A stretch of 64,000 nt of DNA, from NCBI GenBank assembly GCA_948146395.1, contig OX411549.1, positions 21,894,990-21,958,989 of the forward strand, written 5' to 3'. The notes beneath the pieces are model-generated. The model made no database searches, was not told the origin of the DNA, and saw nothing but the letters and a program-made list of their open reading frames with translations. How positions within the stretch are numbered: position 1 is the first letter of the stretch; the number at the start of each line of letters is the position of its first letter. This stretch comes from Fragum whitleyi. Lineage: Eukaryota > Mollusca > Bivalvia > Cardiida > Cardiidae. The translations under genes and the position numbers were made by a program. Of this stretch, positions 49,575 through 63,270 are shown piece by piece.

Positions 49575-50869
49575 TAATAGATATTGCTTATTTCGTTGAT
49601 CCGGAACAAAATTACCAAAATTGGATGACCTCCCTTTTATTTCACTCGAACGAAATTGATTGAGTGCGATGAGAGTGAGTTTTGAGTGAAATTAAACTGA
49701 AGCTATATTCATTTTACAGGTAGATGTTGATCTTATCTTTTCTAGTGATTTTGGAGCGTTTTTGAATGGTTTGAGTGAGTGGGTGGAATGAATGAATAGA
49801 TCGTTGAGCGAGCTATTTAGACTAGTTTTGATTCAGATGAATGTCAATTTCACACTGTTACTAACTGTAACTGTAATTTTCCGTCACTGACCATAACTCA
49901 GAGAAAAACATGAGCTCGTAGTCTGCCTTTTATCGCCTAGCAGGGGCGTTGATAGGCCATGGCATAAATTGAAAAGTTTACTTTTTCAGTATGTTGGGTT
50001 CTTTCAAAAGTAACTGTTCTAACCTAAAGATCCTTAAGAATCAATGTTCTTGGCAAAAGTGAACATATTTCATTGTTGCGTTACCAAAACCGCCGCTTAA
50101 CTTCAGCTTGTCCAAGCTTTTTGGGTTTGGTTACCCACCGACAGTTTATAATGCATACTATCTATAAAATAGAGGATAATCGTTTGTTTCAGTGTAAGAT
50201 CGATTTTTATTTCGTTGAGTGAACAACAAACGCTATATTTTCACGAGTGGCAGAGCCACGAGTGAAACTATAGCTTTCGTTGTTCACGAAATGAAATATA
50301 AATCGATCTTACACGAAAAACAAACGATTATTCTATTTCTTTAATGCAAAAACGAGACAAAATGGGAATTTTCTAGGATACTTTTTCCGTAAAGCGCCAT
50401 TTTGCGCGAGATTGCTATGCAACGTTCATTGTGACGTCACTTATTTCGCCCCGCATAGATGACGTCAGATAGGATGAAATGCACAAAAGCGGGGTATAAG
50501 TTTTTGATAATTTCACTGCTTTTGCGGTGAGTTTATCAAGTGATAATCTACCGTTATTTCTCGATAAAAGCTGGAGTGAAGATGCTTAGGTGCTTCAACA
50601 ATGTTGTGTGTCAAAAAACATAGAAAAAACTAATTTCGACAGATATCGTAGACTTGTCAGACGTTTCGCAAACATGCTTATCAAATTTCTGAATGGATTC
50701 AAGGAAACTTTTTTATTAGCTTAGATCATAGTTCATTTTCTCAAAAGACGCCAAGAAAGTCGGAGTAAGGAATTAATCGGTTAGCGAAAGAAGGTAGATA
50801 AATACAACTATTTGTACTCGAAAAAGTAAAATGAGTTATCTTCCCTGATTCTTAAATCATTTTTTCCAT

Positions 50870-51150
50870 TTGATTGATTGTTTGTTTGAATGGGGTTTAA
50901 CGCCGCTATCAAAAGTCACACAGTTATATTGCTGCGCCTGGAGAACCCTCAAATGGATTCCGGTGTTTCCCACGCCAGTACTACCATTGCATCCTTTCCT
51001 AACCTCAAGCTGCTAACCCACAAAGGTATACGTTTTTTTAACCCATTGGTGGGAAACAGAAATCGGAAAGAATGAATGTCGCCGTAGGGGATCAACTCGG
51101 GACCCTTTGAATGACAGTCCGATTAAGTACCACTGTACTATGACGGCGGC
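50870..51150 (-). mobile_element. tRNA-derived SINE, minus strand, unit 5
   Basis: Counterpart of 2361-2641 in unit 5. Confidence 0.75.
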
Positions 51151-53703
51151 TATATTTTGGCTCAGTGGTTAGTGCATTGGAATCGTTAAAAATAAGTAAA
51201 TATTACTTGTCCGCGTGGGTTCAACACCGGCTTTCGTCAGTAATTTTCAGCTATGCTTAAGTTTCGGTCAGTTTGTTTGTAAGATGGGGGCTCGTACGGG
51301 AAAGGCCAGTGAGCCATTTATGTCGGCATTGTACCGACTTTGTTAGTACATGAAGCACATTACTGCCCATATACGCTTATCGTCATCAATATATGACAAC
51401 TCTGTAGGGGGAGTGTGTTATGGGAGACCACTCTCACCACTGTCCTGCATAGCTTCATTGGTTTAAATAGAATGTCTAATACCTGAGTCAGGGAAGATTT
51501 TCTTTGGCTTATTGGCGCATTGGACATGTATTTACCAATAATTAATATTACTTGCCCGGATGGGTTCAACACCGGCTTTCGTCAGTAATTTTCAGTTATG
51601 CTTAAGTTGCGGACAGTTTTGTATATAAGACCAAAAATGAAACCTTTATCTTATAAACATCCGCTGTCGACCCTTTAGCAAACCGACCGAAATTACTTTC
51701 AAGATTCATAGGTTATTTACATGTATTTTGTTCATATTTTTTCAAAGCGATTCTTCAACCCGTTATAAGCCATTCAAAGCTTTTTGGTGTGCTTAGTCTT
51801 TAACGGGGGGACCGCCTAAACACACACTCACAAAAGAAACTGAAGAAGTGTCGATGATACCTAAATACTTTCTTATAATATCTAAGGCTGCTGAAAAATT
51901 GATATTACTCACTTGATGCTTTTGTCAAAGAATTTGTTATCACAAACTAATTACATCATTTGCGTTATCCGATGAAGTTACCTGTTACAATGACGTCGCA
52001 AAGGGACAACGTTAACGAGGCGCACGAATTGAACAGTTGTCGAACCAGAATGATTTTTCTTTAGAATCGTCCATATTTTAAGGGGTAAAACACACCGACC
52101 AAATTGGAAACAAAACAAGCCAAAATTTAATACTTTAAATAGTACTTAACACATATTCATGCATATCTGTATATGTAATCGTTTCGAGTAAAAGTGCATA
52201 ATATTTGATAGGTTTACCGTTCCAGCCCGTTTTACGAAACTTCTTACGCAAAAGATAATCGTAAGTCAAAATCAACACTTGAACCTGGTGTTTTCATTCG
52301 TTGTTATATTCTGCCTTTTAAAGACGATTCCACTGACATGACGCATGACAGAATTCCGTAAATTAGCTACTACTGTAGAGGCATCTTTGACTTGCGCAAA
52401 ACAATGATCGTAAGTTGTTTCGTAAAATAGACTAAAACAATGTTAACCATTCAGCACTCAACAGCCAAGCGTAGGCACACGTAGACGGTACGTTTGTTTA
52501 ATATATTAACTTTCGTAAGATCCATAGGTTTGTGTGATGTCATTGGATTGTTTTAGATAAATTACAGCAATACTCCAATAACATTCAAACAAGTTTTCCA
52601 ACAAAGAGAGATTTCAATATGCGCATAGGTGTGTATGCTCTTTTTGGTGAATACTATGATATCGATTATTGTATGGAATCAACAATACAGTACTGATTCA
52701 ATCGAACTTTGGACGTCTGATGTTCATGACGTCATTTATTTTGCCCCGAGACGATGTACATGCCTTTATTAAATCTAATATGAAACAAAGCGCTTGTATC
52801 TGATTTGGATGGTACATTTATTGATAGAAGCTTGTAGTTTCTATTGGTGCTATTTTGTTTGTCGTCGGTTTTCTATGGGGGAAAATATGAAAAAAGTCTC
52901 GTAGCTTTTTGATTGCCCCTCGTATACTTACAATGATCAATAAACATTACACTATCCAGATAGTTTGTTCTCACGTGATGGGTGTAGGTAGATTTTACGC
53001 GGTGAGCCGTGAAATCAACTTTTTACCGTTAGATTCTCGTGCCATTTGTTCGAAATAAGTAAACCAGGTTAAAATAATGCATTGAGAAAGTTTAAAATTT
53101 ACCTTTTAAACCAACGTTACTGCTTGTCTTAAAACGTAAGGTTCACTCAAACATGTACTTTCATGATTGCAGTGAAGGGACCAGGCTAAATTCCTATCAC
53201 TTGCTTTTTAATTATACCCGATTTACCCATGATAATAGACTCAGCGCCTACGTCAGAGCTGAGTTTACAAAAGACACATATAAAGCATTTGTCAATTATA
53301 AACAAACACAATTAATATTGTGAAATATACAAGTTAAATGATACTGAAATGATTTAGAATGAGTGTGTGGTGCGAGTTATGAATGAAATTTAAGGGAAAT
53401 AATGCATAACACTTATTTCGTCCAATTGGACGAAATAAGCGACATTTAATTACGTTTTTATCAAATATAAGTCCTACTTCAAACGCTACAGAAGCCAATA
53501 AAATCATCAAATGATATTACTTTCCTTTTTAACGCTTTTGAAGCGTATTAAACGATTTGGAGCTTTATTAATGGACTGAGTGAATATTTGAAATGAATGA
53601 ATGGATCGATGAGTGAGCGATATAGCAAAGTTTTGATCGGGGTGAATGTCGACTTCACGATGTAAGTAACTGTTGGCATGCATCTGTTTTATTAAGGTAT
53701 CCA

Positions 53704-56700
53704 TCAATGACGAGTTTGTTTGATCAAAGCCCCACTGAAAGATGTGTCACCATCGTTATTGTATACACGGCTCCATCCCCCACAAGCACCAAGATTAACT
53801 TTGTCCCCTTTAGACAGCATGAGATAGACAGACGCTCCCGCCGTAGTGTACGAGTTATCATTGTATGTTCTACCAAATGCAACATTAGAACCATTACGTT
53901 GAATTCTGCAGTAAACGTCATGTTTTCCTTTTGAGGCTAAGTTGAAGAGGAACAAATAGAGTCCGTCTGTGAGACAGGTAAAGATGCCGGTATCTTTGTT
54001 GTAACCGTCTCCAATATTGGTGGTGACCGTTTTAAAGATGGGGACGCCGTTAAGCAGAGACCGTGTTGGATTTGTTACGGAGAAGGCGACAACAGGATCT
54101 GGAAATAGAATAAGCCTTTGCGCGACATTTCCAACAATTTGACATTTTCAATAGGTGCTAGTAGATAGCAGCCTAGGTATAGACATAAAGAAGATTGCCC
54201 AATTGTCTACAATTTCAGACAGGGCGCTCAGCAAGGACGTAGCTCTCATTACGCTCTTTACGCATTTGCGTAATACAAATAAATCCTCTTTCGAAAAAAT
54301 CTCGTTTATGAATATTCATAACATCGAAACTACAGCTTATTCAAGCTGTAGTTACGATATTTGATTATTCACGTACACCCAAACGCTTGGATGGAAGGCA
54401 TTAGTCTTTAGTCACAGTCCACATATCGCCTTTATCTTGTATATTCTTTGGTGGTCGCCTCAAAATGAGTAAAAAAAAATCAGAATCCTAGCTACGCCTA
54501 TGCTCAGTGAACACTCTGGTCAGACTGTGCAGATGCACGGACTGGCCAGAGCCTTTGCTTGGAGCACATTTGAAATTGTTGTATATGTTACGCACACGCT
54601 AAAATGTTATCATAAAAAGCTTTCAAAGTCAGTCCGAAGTAATTCTTAGCGTGAATTTATTTGGGAAAACAGGGACTCTCGTGTATATTAAGGGTCTGTG
54701 GGGAAAATAAAAATCCATATTTTACCATCTTTTTATTGGCGGGTCGATACCAATGACACTTAAGGTAGTGGACCCGTAATAGTTTTGCAACTTCTCGGTA
54801 GTAATTAACTTTAACAGAGTTAACCGAGGTTTCCTAATGATTTTCATTAGGAAACCTTGGTTAACATTGTAAAAGAACATTTGGTCCGAAATGCTGCGGA
54901 ACTATTACGGGTCCACTACCTTAACCCTTGTCACGATATACCTCCTTTAACATTAAATAAAAAAAAAACGCAATTAATCTGCAAAAAAGATATCTGCAAA
55001 AAGATGCGTGGTCGTGGAGCTGAATGAAAAAGCAAATCGATGTTTCGCGACCATAGAGTCGTAACTTCATATGATTGTAAGTTGTAAATACGACGTACAA
55101 GTCGTCCATTAACGAAAACTGATTAGGCAAGAATGGAGGAAAATGACAGAGCTCAACAGTGAAATCTTATGTAAATGATTAATTTGATTAGTGATAAGTA
55201 ATTTTTTGCTTGATAGCCTCGATCTACACGTCAACTTAGTGTCCACGCAAAATAGTTTGAAATAATGAAAATTAATGAACGTTCATGCCATTTTCTATTA
55301 TTTTCTTGAATTTCTGAGTAACACTACCCCCTTATCTTCAAAGATAAAATGCTACAATGAGCTGTACTTTCACAGAATTTGTACTTACCACATTGCATGC
55401 CGTATTTTCAAAGTAGTTTAGAGTTAATTACATCGTGAAATTGACAAGGTGAATTATTTCGGAATGATTTAGGAATGAAATTGAATGAGTGTGAGGAGCA
55501 CGTTTTGAGTGAATTTAATGGGAGGTTATCCTATATAGCAAATTTTGTTCAGGGTGAACAAAATTTGCGATATTGTTACCTCCCTTTAATAAAAAAGTGC
55601 ATACAAGTTCTGTGCACAGCTTCAATTTTTTTCAAGAACCTATGTGGCGCTAACTATTTGAATTATATCAGTGAAATCGCGATTTTTCTCTGTCAAAATT
55701 AATTTTGAAGGATGTTGTTAATCCTATATATTCCAATGGGTTTGATCGTTTTTGAATGGTTTGAGTGAGTGTTTTGAGTAAATGAATGGAGCGCTGAGAG
55801 AGCGATTTAGAATGTTTTTGATCTGAATGATTGTCAATTTCATGATGTAACTAATTGTACTCATAAATACAGTTTAGAACATCGTCAAATTGACAAGATT
55901 AATGGTTTTCGAGTGCTTTTGAAATTTGATTTCCATAAATAGCTTCTTATTTCTTCAAAAACCAATCAAACGCTTATAGTTTAAATTATGTCAGTGAAAT
56001 CACGATTTATTTCTAGCTATATTTACTATGAATGTAGTTGTTTATCTTATATGAGCCTGTGCGTGACATTTCCAACAATTTGAAACATTTGCGAGGTGAC
56101 AAATGCCCAACTGCCTAGCTACTCACAGACAGTCATTAGAAGATTCGCTGTCTGTCTAAATACTCTTCGGACCTTACAAAAAGCGCAAAGTGAAGACCCT
56201 GGACAGACTGTGCAGATGCACAGGCTGGCCAGAGTCTTCACTTGGCATGCTTTGAAATTGTTGGAAATGTCATGCACTGGCTCATATTTTTTTAGTGATT
56301 TCAGAGCGTCTTTTTATTTTAAATTATGGTTAGAGTGAGTGTTTATAATGAATGAATGGAGCGCTGAGTGAGCAAGTAAGAATGGCTTTGATTGAGATCA
56401 ATGTCAATTTCACGATGTTATTATTTGTAGCTAGATTTCTTTATCTTTTTATATGATCGCCATGTCAAATTGCAAGATTTCTGTGCAAAATCTGGTTCTT
56501 GTTTCACAAAGTGGCAGATTTGCGTGATATTTGGCCCTATTCGTCCTTATTTAAGCTTACATTTCAAACTAAAACCCAAGTGAAGCAAAATATTATCTCA
56601 AAAAGTATTTCGCGCATGCATCTTCTTAAAATAATAAAATTAAATTACCCTTGGTTTTATTGTTCAGTACTTCCAAAGCATTGTCAACTAATACCAGTTT

Positions 56701-57027
56701 TCCAACCGCCATTTCCGACAGAACGTTGATATCTTCTCTTCTCTGCTCTTGTTCTTCTCTCAAAGTATTTTCTAAATCGTCCTTGAAGGCGTCAAAATCC
56801 ACCAATACTTTAGTTTTAAAATCTTTAATTCCTGCAAGCTCTTTCAAGACTGTTTCTCGAATTGCTTTCATTTCTTCCATCATTTTCTCAACTTTCTGCT
56901 CAGTTCTGAGCATTGCCTCAAGTGATTTCATCTCATAATCAAATTTCGAACACACTGGTTCAGCCGGCAATTCTAAAGCATTGCTGCTTGCGATAAAGAT
57001 CAGATACATTACTTTATAGAGCTCCAT
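53704..57027 (-). CDS. Secreted coiled-coil C1q-domain protein, unit 5; exons 57027-56649 and 54098-53704
   Basis: Fifth complete copy, again with the same predicted 257-residue product. A sixth copy is expected in unit 6 but lies beyond the window end. Confidence 0.9.
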
Positions 57028-58101
57028 TCCGACAGGACCTGACTGTAAGCCTTGAAACACTAACGCTGTTTAGCAGTACGTTGCCTAAATGTCGGTAGTT
57101 CATACTCCTCTACAAAAGTTGTGTGACACTTTCAGATACATAAAGATAAAAAGTAGTTCTATGATGTATAACAGGGAAAAACACTCCTGAAAGTGACAAA
57201 GTAAATGATATTGGATTGTTTACGGTACAAACTTGGCAGAGTGAGAGGAGAAAATGAAACTTATTGAAGAAAATATAACATCGATATTTTTTCCCTATTA
57301 GAAGCAATTATCGATATTTTATAACCCCCCCCTTTTTTTAAAAAAAAAATCATTCCTTTATTTTAGTGTCCTCAGGGACCAAGCAAACACTTTTTTGGAA
57401 TGAATGAAATCTGGGTCGTTTTGAAGGTTTACGAAGTGACTTGAACGACTCTGAAGCGTTTTTTGAGTGATTTCTGTGAGTGTTTGGAATGAACGTATTG
57501 AGAGATTCTGAATGGTTTTCATCGGAGTGAATGTCAATTTCAGTATGTTATTAACTGTAAGGCCTGGCTGAAGTTGTTGTATATAGAGGATAATCGTTTG
57601 TTTCAGTGTAAGATCGATTTATATTTCATTGAGTGAACAACAAAGGCTATATTTTTTACGAGTGGCAGAGCCACGAGTGAAAATATAGCTTTTGTTGTTC
57701 ACGAAATGAAATATTAATCGATCTAACTCGAAAACAAACGATAATTCTATTTCTTTAATGCAAAAATGAGACAAAATGTAAATTTTCTGGGACGTTATTT
57801 ATTTCGCTCCGCATAGATGACGTCAGATAGGATTAAATGCACAAAAGCAGGGTATAAGTTTTTGATAATTTCACTGCTTTTGCGGTGAGATTATCAAGTG
57901 ATAATCTACCGTTATTTCTTGATAAACCACCAAAAAGCATTAAAGAAAATTACTCTTCTTAATCTGTTCAGAAATGCATGCTGTTCACAAAGTTTCGAGA
58001 GACAGTATATTTCCCCACAAATTATGATTTATTTTTGAAATATGGCTTTTAACGAAGACTAAAAGAAAATGGGTTTGAAGCATGTTTAATTTACATCAGG
58101 G

Positions 58102-58384
58102 GCCGCCGTCATAGCGCAGTTGGTAGCGCGTCGGACTGTCAAACAAGAGGTCCCGGGTTCGATCCCCGACGGCGGCACTCATTCTTTCCGACTATTTGTC
58201 TCTCACCAATTGGTTGATAATCGTAGACCTATGTGAGGTAGAAGATGGAGGCTAGGAAAGGATGTGATGGTTGTACTGGTGAGAGAAATACCAAGAATCC
58301 ATTGTTAGAGCTCCAGCCGCCGCGATATAACTGAAAAAAAATGTTGAAAGCGGCGTAAAACTCCATTCATCCAATCAATCAATT
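58102..58384 (+). mobile_element. tRNA-derived SINE, plus strand, unit 5
   Basis: Unit 5 counterpart; the tRNA-like head ends at 58176. Confidence 0.8.
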
Positions 58385-60164
58385 TATAAAAGGGATTCAT
58401 GTATGCGATCTCGATCTTTTGAAATTGACTGTTGTGCTCGGTGTATAGTATGTATACGCCGGGGTCTTGTTTTGAGAAGAGGATATCATACTTTGTAACT
58501 GAATATGATAAAATGGATTAGGTATTTGAGATACACCCGTGCCTTGGAAATAGAACCAAAACTTTTCAAAATAGATTCTTGACCCGGCGTGTGTAAAGAC
58601 GTTATAGAGAATTCCATGAAATAAAAAAAAATATAATATGATCTACGTCGCGGGAGTGAAATAACACCGTTGAATATCTTTGATATTGCAGGGGTGTTAT
58701 TACACTAGTGGAATAATTATCCAAATTAGCTAAGAACGGATATCAACGTTATATTTTCGTTGTGATTTTGACTTTATAAGGGATTTGCTGACGTCATTCC
58801 ACAAACAGCGTTAAATGTTTCGCGGAATAACTTTAATCGATGAAATATCATTATTCGCTCGTTTTAATACAAAAATCAGTCATATAAAAACAGAATATCA
58901 AATTTGTGCTCATCAAATACCGAATTTATCAAACTCATTTTTATCTGTTCAAAGATGATTCGTTTAATAAAATTGGTATTCTTGGCCACTCTTTCAATAT
59001 CCTCTATGAAATAAACGGATTTATAATATGACCTACGTCGCGGGAGTGAAATAAACCCGTTGAATATTTTTGATATTACACTAGTGGAATAACAATGCAA
59101 ATGAGCTCAGAGCGAATAGCAACTCAATTTTGTAACCGCGAAAATGACGTCATAATGTATATGTTGTGACGTCAGTTTTAAACGGCCTTATACGTTTCGC
59201 GGAAAATTGAAATGTTGAATTTCATGAATTTTGACGAATTTTCACAAAAAGTCGGGTCACATTATAAATAGAATATACAGCTTGTTCTCATGAAATACAG
59301 ACTTTATTAAACTCGTCATCTAAAACAGATAAAAACTCGGCATAGCCTCAATTTTATCTGTTTCGTAAATTCATTCTCGATGAAAATATGTTTTTTCTTA
59401 TTTTTTATTTATCTTTATAATCTCAAGTTTTGGTTACATAAAGTCGGCTCATTGTTCCGAGGTAATCTACGTTCTTAGATTGGTATGACGTCATTCGCGA
59501 ATTTCCGTAAGATCCTTCCAACGGTGTCCAGTTTCCCTCTATCGTTAAACTGATTTTTTCATTCGACCCTGTTTAGGTCAGACCCCACCCGATTTTTGGC
59601 CTTCTTTGTTCTATATAAAATTGCTCAACTTTCAGGTGCTGCAACGTATTCCACAACACTTCTCTTATATATTATGTCATTAGCGCTTCATCTACATTCA
59701 TATATCTATCTTTTGAGACTAAAGAAACTTGGTCAAATCAGGTCTACTTTTGGGCTATTCAAGCGAGAGTAAAGGCACCGTCTTTTTCCCACCCATGAAG
59801 AGGACAGTAAGTTCAGGTACGCCCCCCGTCCCTTATCCGTCCCCCCGGAAAGGAAATCGTGCAAAAAAAAGATCGAACCAAGCTTTTATATTAAAGAAGA
59901 ATTTCAAAACTATCAAAAAATCAAATAGATGTGCACGTGGATCGCTATTCTCCACTTCAAAATGCCATTTTAAAGCCGAACTATTTTTTCTTTGAGATCT
60001 ACCTTTACCATACAACGACATCCGGAAGTAAATTCCAGCGAGGTCACTCCTTTAACATCGATCGATTTCGTAACTCATTTTGACCTTTCGTACTTTCCAT
60101 TTCTAAAGAGCAAAAGGGGGCATCACTCTAAACAAAATAAATAAGGTCGGGTCTAAAACGCTAA

Positions 60165-60511
60165 AAAGGATCCCCGTCACATTCTCTTTCTAGGCCAGTT
60201 GTCTCCACAAAATTGCATCGTTATATTCAGTTTGGACATACCAACTACATTCAGACAGAAGGGGTCGCGATCGGTTCTAAACTAGGTAAAAATTTCGCGT
60301 GTACTTATATGAGAAAATGGGACGAACATCTAATGAAAACAAAACATCAGCCTTCATTTTATAAAAGATTTATTGACGATGGTTTTGGCCTGTGGGTTTG
60401 GAGTGAGGATGAACTTTTAAACTTCACCGCCCATGCTAACAATAAACATCAAAATATCAAGGTTGAATTGCGGTACAGTCATCGGCAGAATTTCTAGATT
60501 TCCCCGAGTGA
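60165..60511 (+). pseudogene. Penelope-like reverse transcriptase fragment, unit 5
   Basis: Same broken fragment; the last copy in the window. Confidence 0.65.
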
Positions 60512-61121
60512 CCTCATAAAGCGGCTTTGTGACCAATTTTTTAACCACTTTATCGAAGGAACGGGAACTATTAGCCAATAAGGGGTCTTCAGCTCAGACT
60601 TTGGTCAAAATCGATATTGAAACGACTTTACGCATATAAACTTCAAAAAAAAGAAATACTCTTAACTGTAATAAAACTTTCCTTTCATTTCTGTGGTTTT
60701 TGAAATCGACCCTCTGTCCTTTGACCATTAATCAGACCTTTATTTTATAGACATCCGACGCTGACCCTTCCTTTACCGACTGATAAGGCTTTCAGGGTTC
60801 ATAAAATATATATACGTGTCTATTCTATATTATTTCATAATAATACAACAACTCTCACTAAGTCATGTAAAGTTTCTTTTTTTGCCAAGTATATGTTGAG
60901 GGTTAATGATACTATTGAAAACGTTTTGTTTGTTTATTTTATACTAATTTATTTTAGTTCGATTGCGACGAAAGCTTCAGCTTATAGATTCGATCTGGAA
61001 CACCCAATCTTGATGTTTTCACGTCCCCGAGAGAGAGAGGCAGTGGTTTAAACCCACTGCTACCCATTTTTACAGCCGGGTGAACTGGTGCTGGCTATTA
61101 AGAGTTTTGTCCGTCAACACA

Positions 61122-61197
61122 CCTCGGCGTTAGTGGGGCTCGAACCACGAACCTCCAGGTCACAGGTCGAGTGCATTTACCACCAGGCCACCGAGGC
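61122..61197 (-). mobile_element. tRNA-like SINE head, second family, unit 6
   Basis: Counterpart of 486-561. Confidence 0.65.
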
Positions 61198-61664
61198 AGA
61201 CTTGTTCGTTTGAGTTGGGGGTTAACGGTCGTTTTAATAGTTGCCAATCATATCGCGGCGGCAGGGGAATCTTCACCAGAATACAACTATAGGTATATCG
61301 CTTTCGGGCCTGAAGCCGACATTCAGCATTGGTTATAATTATCCACCCATTGGTTTCGGAAAGCTTCGGAAAGGTTAATTGCCCCCCTGGGCTCCATAAG
61401 AGTTAGTAACATCGTGAAATGGTATTGGTCTGAATCAAAACCATTCTAGAGCGCTTACTTAGTGCTCCATTCATTCCAAACACTCTATCAAACGATTCAA
61501 AAGGCTCCGAAATCATTTTAAAAGATAAGATCAACAACTACATTCAAGAAAGATGTAGCTAGAAAAATCGCGATAACACTGGCATAATTGGAATTGAAAG
61601 CGTCTAAACGTTTCTTGAAGAAAAAGGGATGTATTTTTAGAACTTGTAAGTATATTTTATTAAA

Positions 61665-61694
61665 GGGGTGGGGTGTGTGTGTGTGTGGGGGGGG
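61665..61694 (+). repeat. GT/G microsatellite, unit 6 (30 bp)
   Basis: Identical to the unit 4 allele. Confidence 0.9.
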
Positions 61695-62989
61695 TAATAG
61701 ATATTGCTTATTTCGTTGATCCGGAACAAAATTACCAAAATTGGATGACCTCCCTTTTATTTCACTCGAACGAAATTGATTGAGTGCGATGAGAGTGAGT
61801 TTTGAGTGAAATTAAACTGAAGCTATATTCATTTTACAGGTAGATGTTGATCTTATCTTTTCTAGTGATTTTGGAGCGTTTTTGAATGGTTTGAGTGAGT
61901 GGGTGGAATGAATGAATAGATCGTTGAGCGAGCTATTTAGACTAGTTTTGATTCAGATGAATGTCAATTTCACACTGTTACTAACTGTAACTGTAATTTT
62001 CCGTCACTGACCATAACTCAGAGAAAAACATGAGCTCGTAGTCTGCCTTTTATCGCCTAGCAGGGGCGTTGATAGGCCATGGCATAAATTGAAAAGTTTA
62101 CTTTTTCAGTATGTTGGGTTCTTTCAAAAGTAACTGTTCTAACCTAAAGATCCTTAAGAATCAATGTTCTTGGCAAAAGTGAACATATTTCATTGTTGCG
62201 TTACCAAAACCGCCGCTTAACTTCAGCTTGTCCAAGCTTTTTGGGTTTGGTTACCCACCGACAGTTTATAATGCATACTATCTATAAAATAGAGGATAAT
62301 CGTTTGTTTCAGTGTAAGATCGATTTTTATTTCGTTGAGTGAACAACAAACGCTATATTTTCACGAGTGGCAGAGCCACGAGTGAAACTATAGCTTTCGT
62401 TGTTCACGAAATGAAATATAAATCGATCTTACACGAAAAACAAACGATTATTCTATTTCTTTAATGCAAAAACGAGACAAAATGGGAATTTTCTAGGATA
62501 CTTTTTCCGTAAAGCGCCATTTTGCGCGAGATTGCTATGCAACGTTCATTGTGACGTCACTTATTTCGCCCCGCATAGATGACGTCAGATAGGATGAAAT
62601 GCACAAAAGCGGGGTATAAGTTTTTGATAATTTCACTGCTTTTGCGGTGAGTTTATCAAGTGATAATCTACCGTTATTTCTCGATAAAAGCTGGAGTGAA
62701 GATGCTTAGGTGCTTCAACAATGTTGTGTGTCAAAAAACATAGAAAAAACTAATTTCGACAGATATCGTAGACTTGTCAGACGTTTCGCAAACATGCTTA
62801 TCAAATTTCTGAATGGATTCAAGGAAACTTTTTTATTAGCTTAGATCATAGTTCATTTTCTCAAAAGACGCCAAGAAAGTCGGAGTAAGGAATTAATCGG
62901 TTAGCGAAAGAAGGTAGATAAATACAACTATTTGTACTCGAAAAAGTAAAATGAGTTATCTTCCCTGATTCTTAAATCATTTTTTCCAT

Positions 62990-63270
62990 TTGATTGATTG
63001 TTTGTTTGAATGGGGTTTAACGCCGCTATCAAAAGTCACACAGTTATATTGCTGCGCCTGGAGAACCCTCAAATGGATTCCGGTGTTTCCCACGCCAGTA
63101 CTACCATTGCATCCTTTCCTAACCTCAAGCTGCTAACCCACAAAGGTATACGTTTTTTTAACCCATTGGTGGGAAACAGAAATCGGAAAGAATGAATGTC
63201 GCCGTAGGGGATCAACTCGGGACCCTTTGAATGACAGTCCGATTAAGTACCACTGTACTATGACGGCGGC
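62990..63270 (-). mobile_element. tRNA-derived SINE, minus strand, unit 6
   Basis: Counterpart of 2361-2641 in the cut sixth unit. Confidence 0.75.

Larger units (their letters stand above)
48503..60636. repeat. Tandem array unit 5 (12,134 bp)
   Basis: Fifth copy and the longest, mainly because its GT/G microsatellite (49531-49574) is expanded to 44 bp. The variants near 58688 and 59141 match units 1 and 4 rather than units 2 and 3. Confidence 0.97.
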
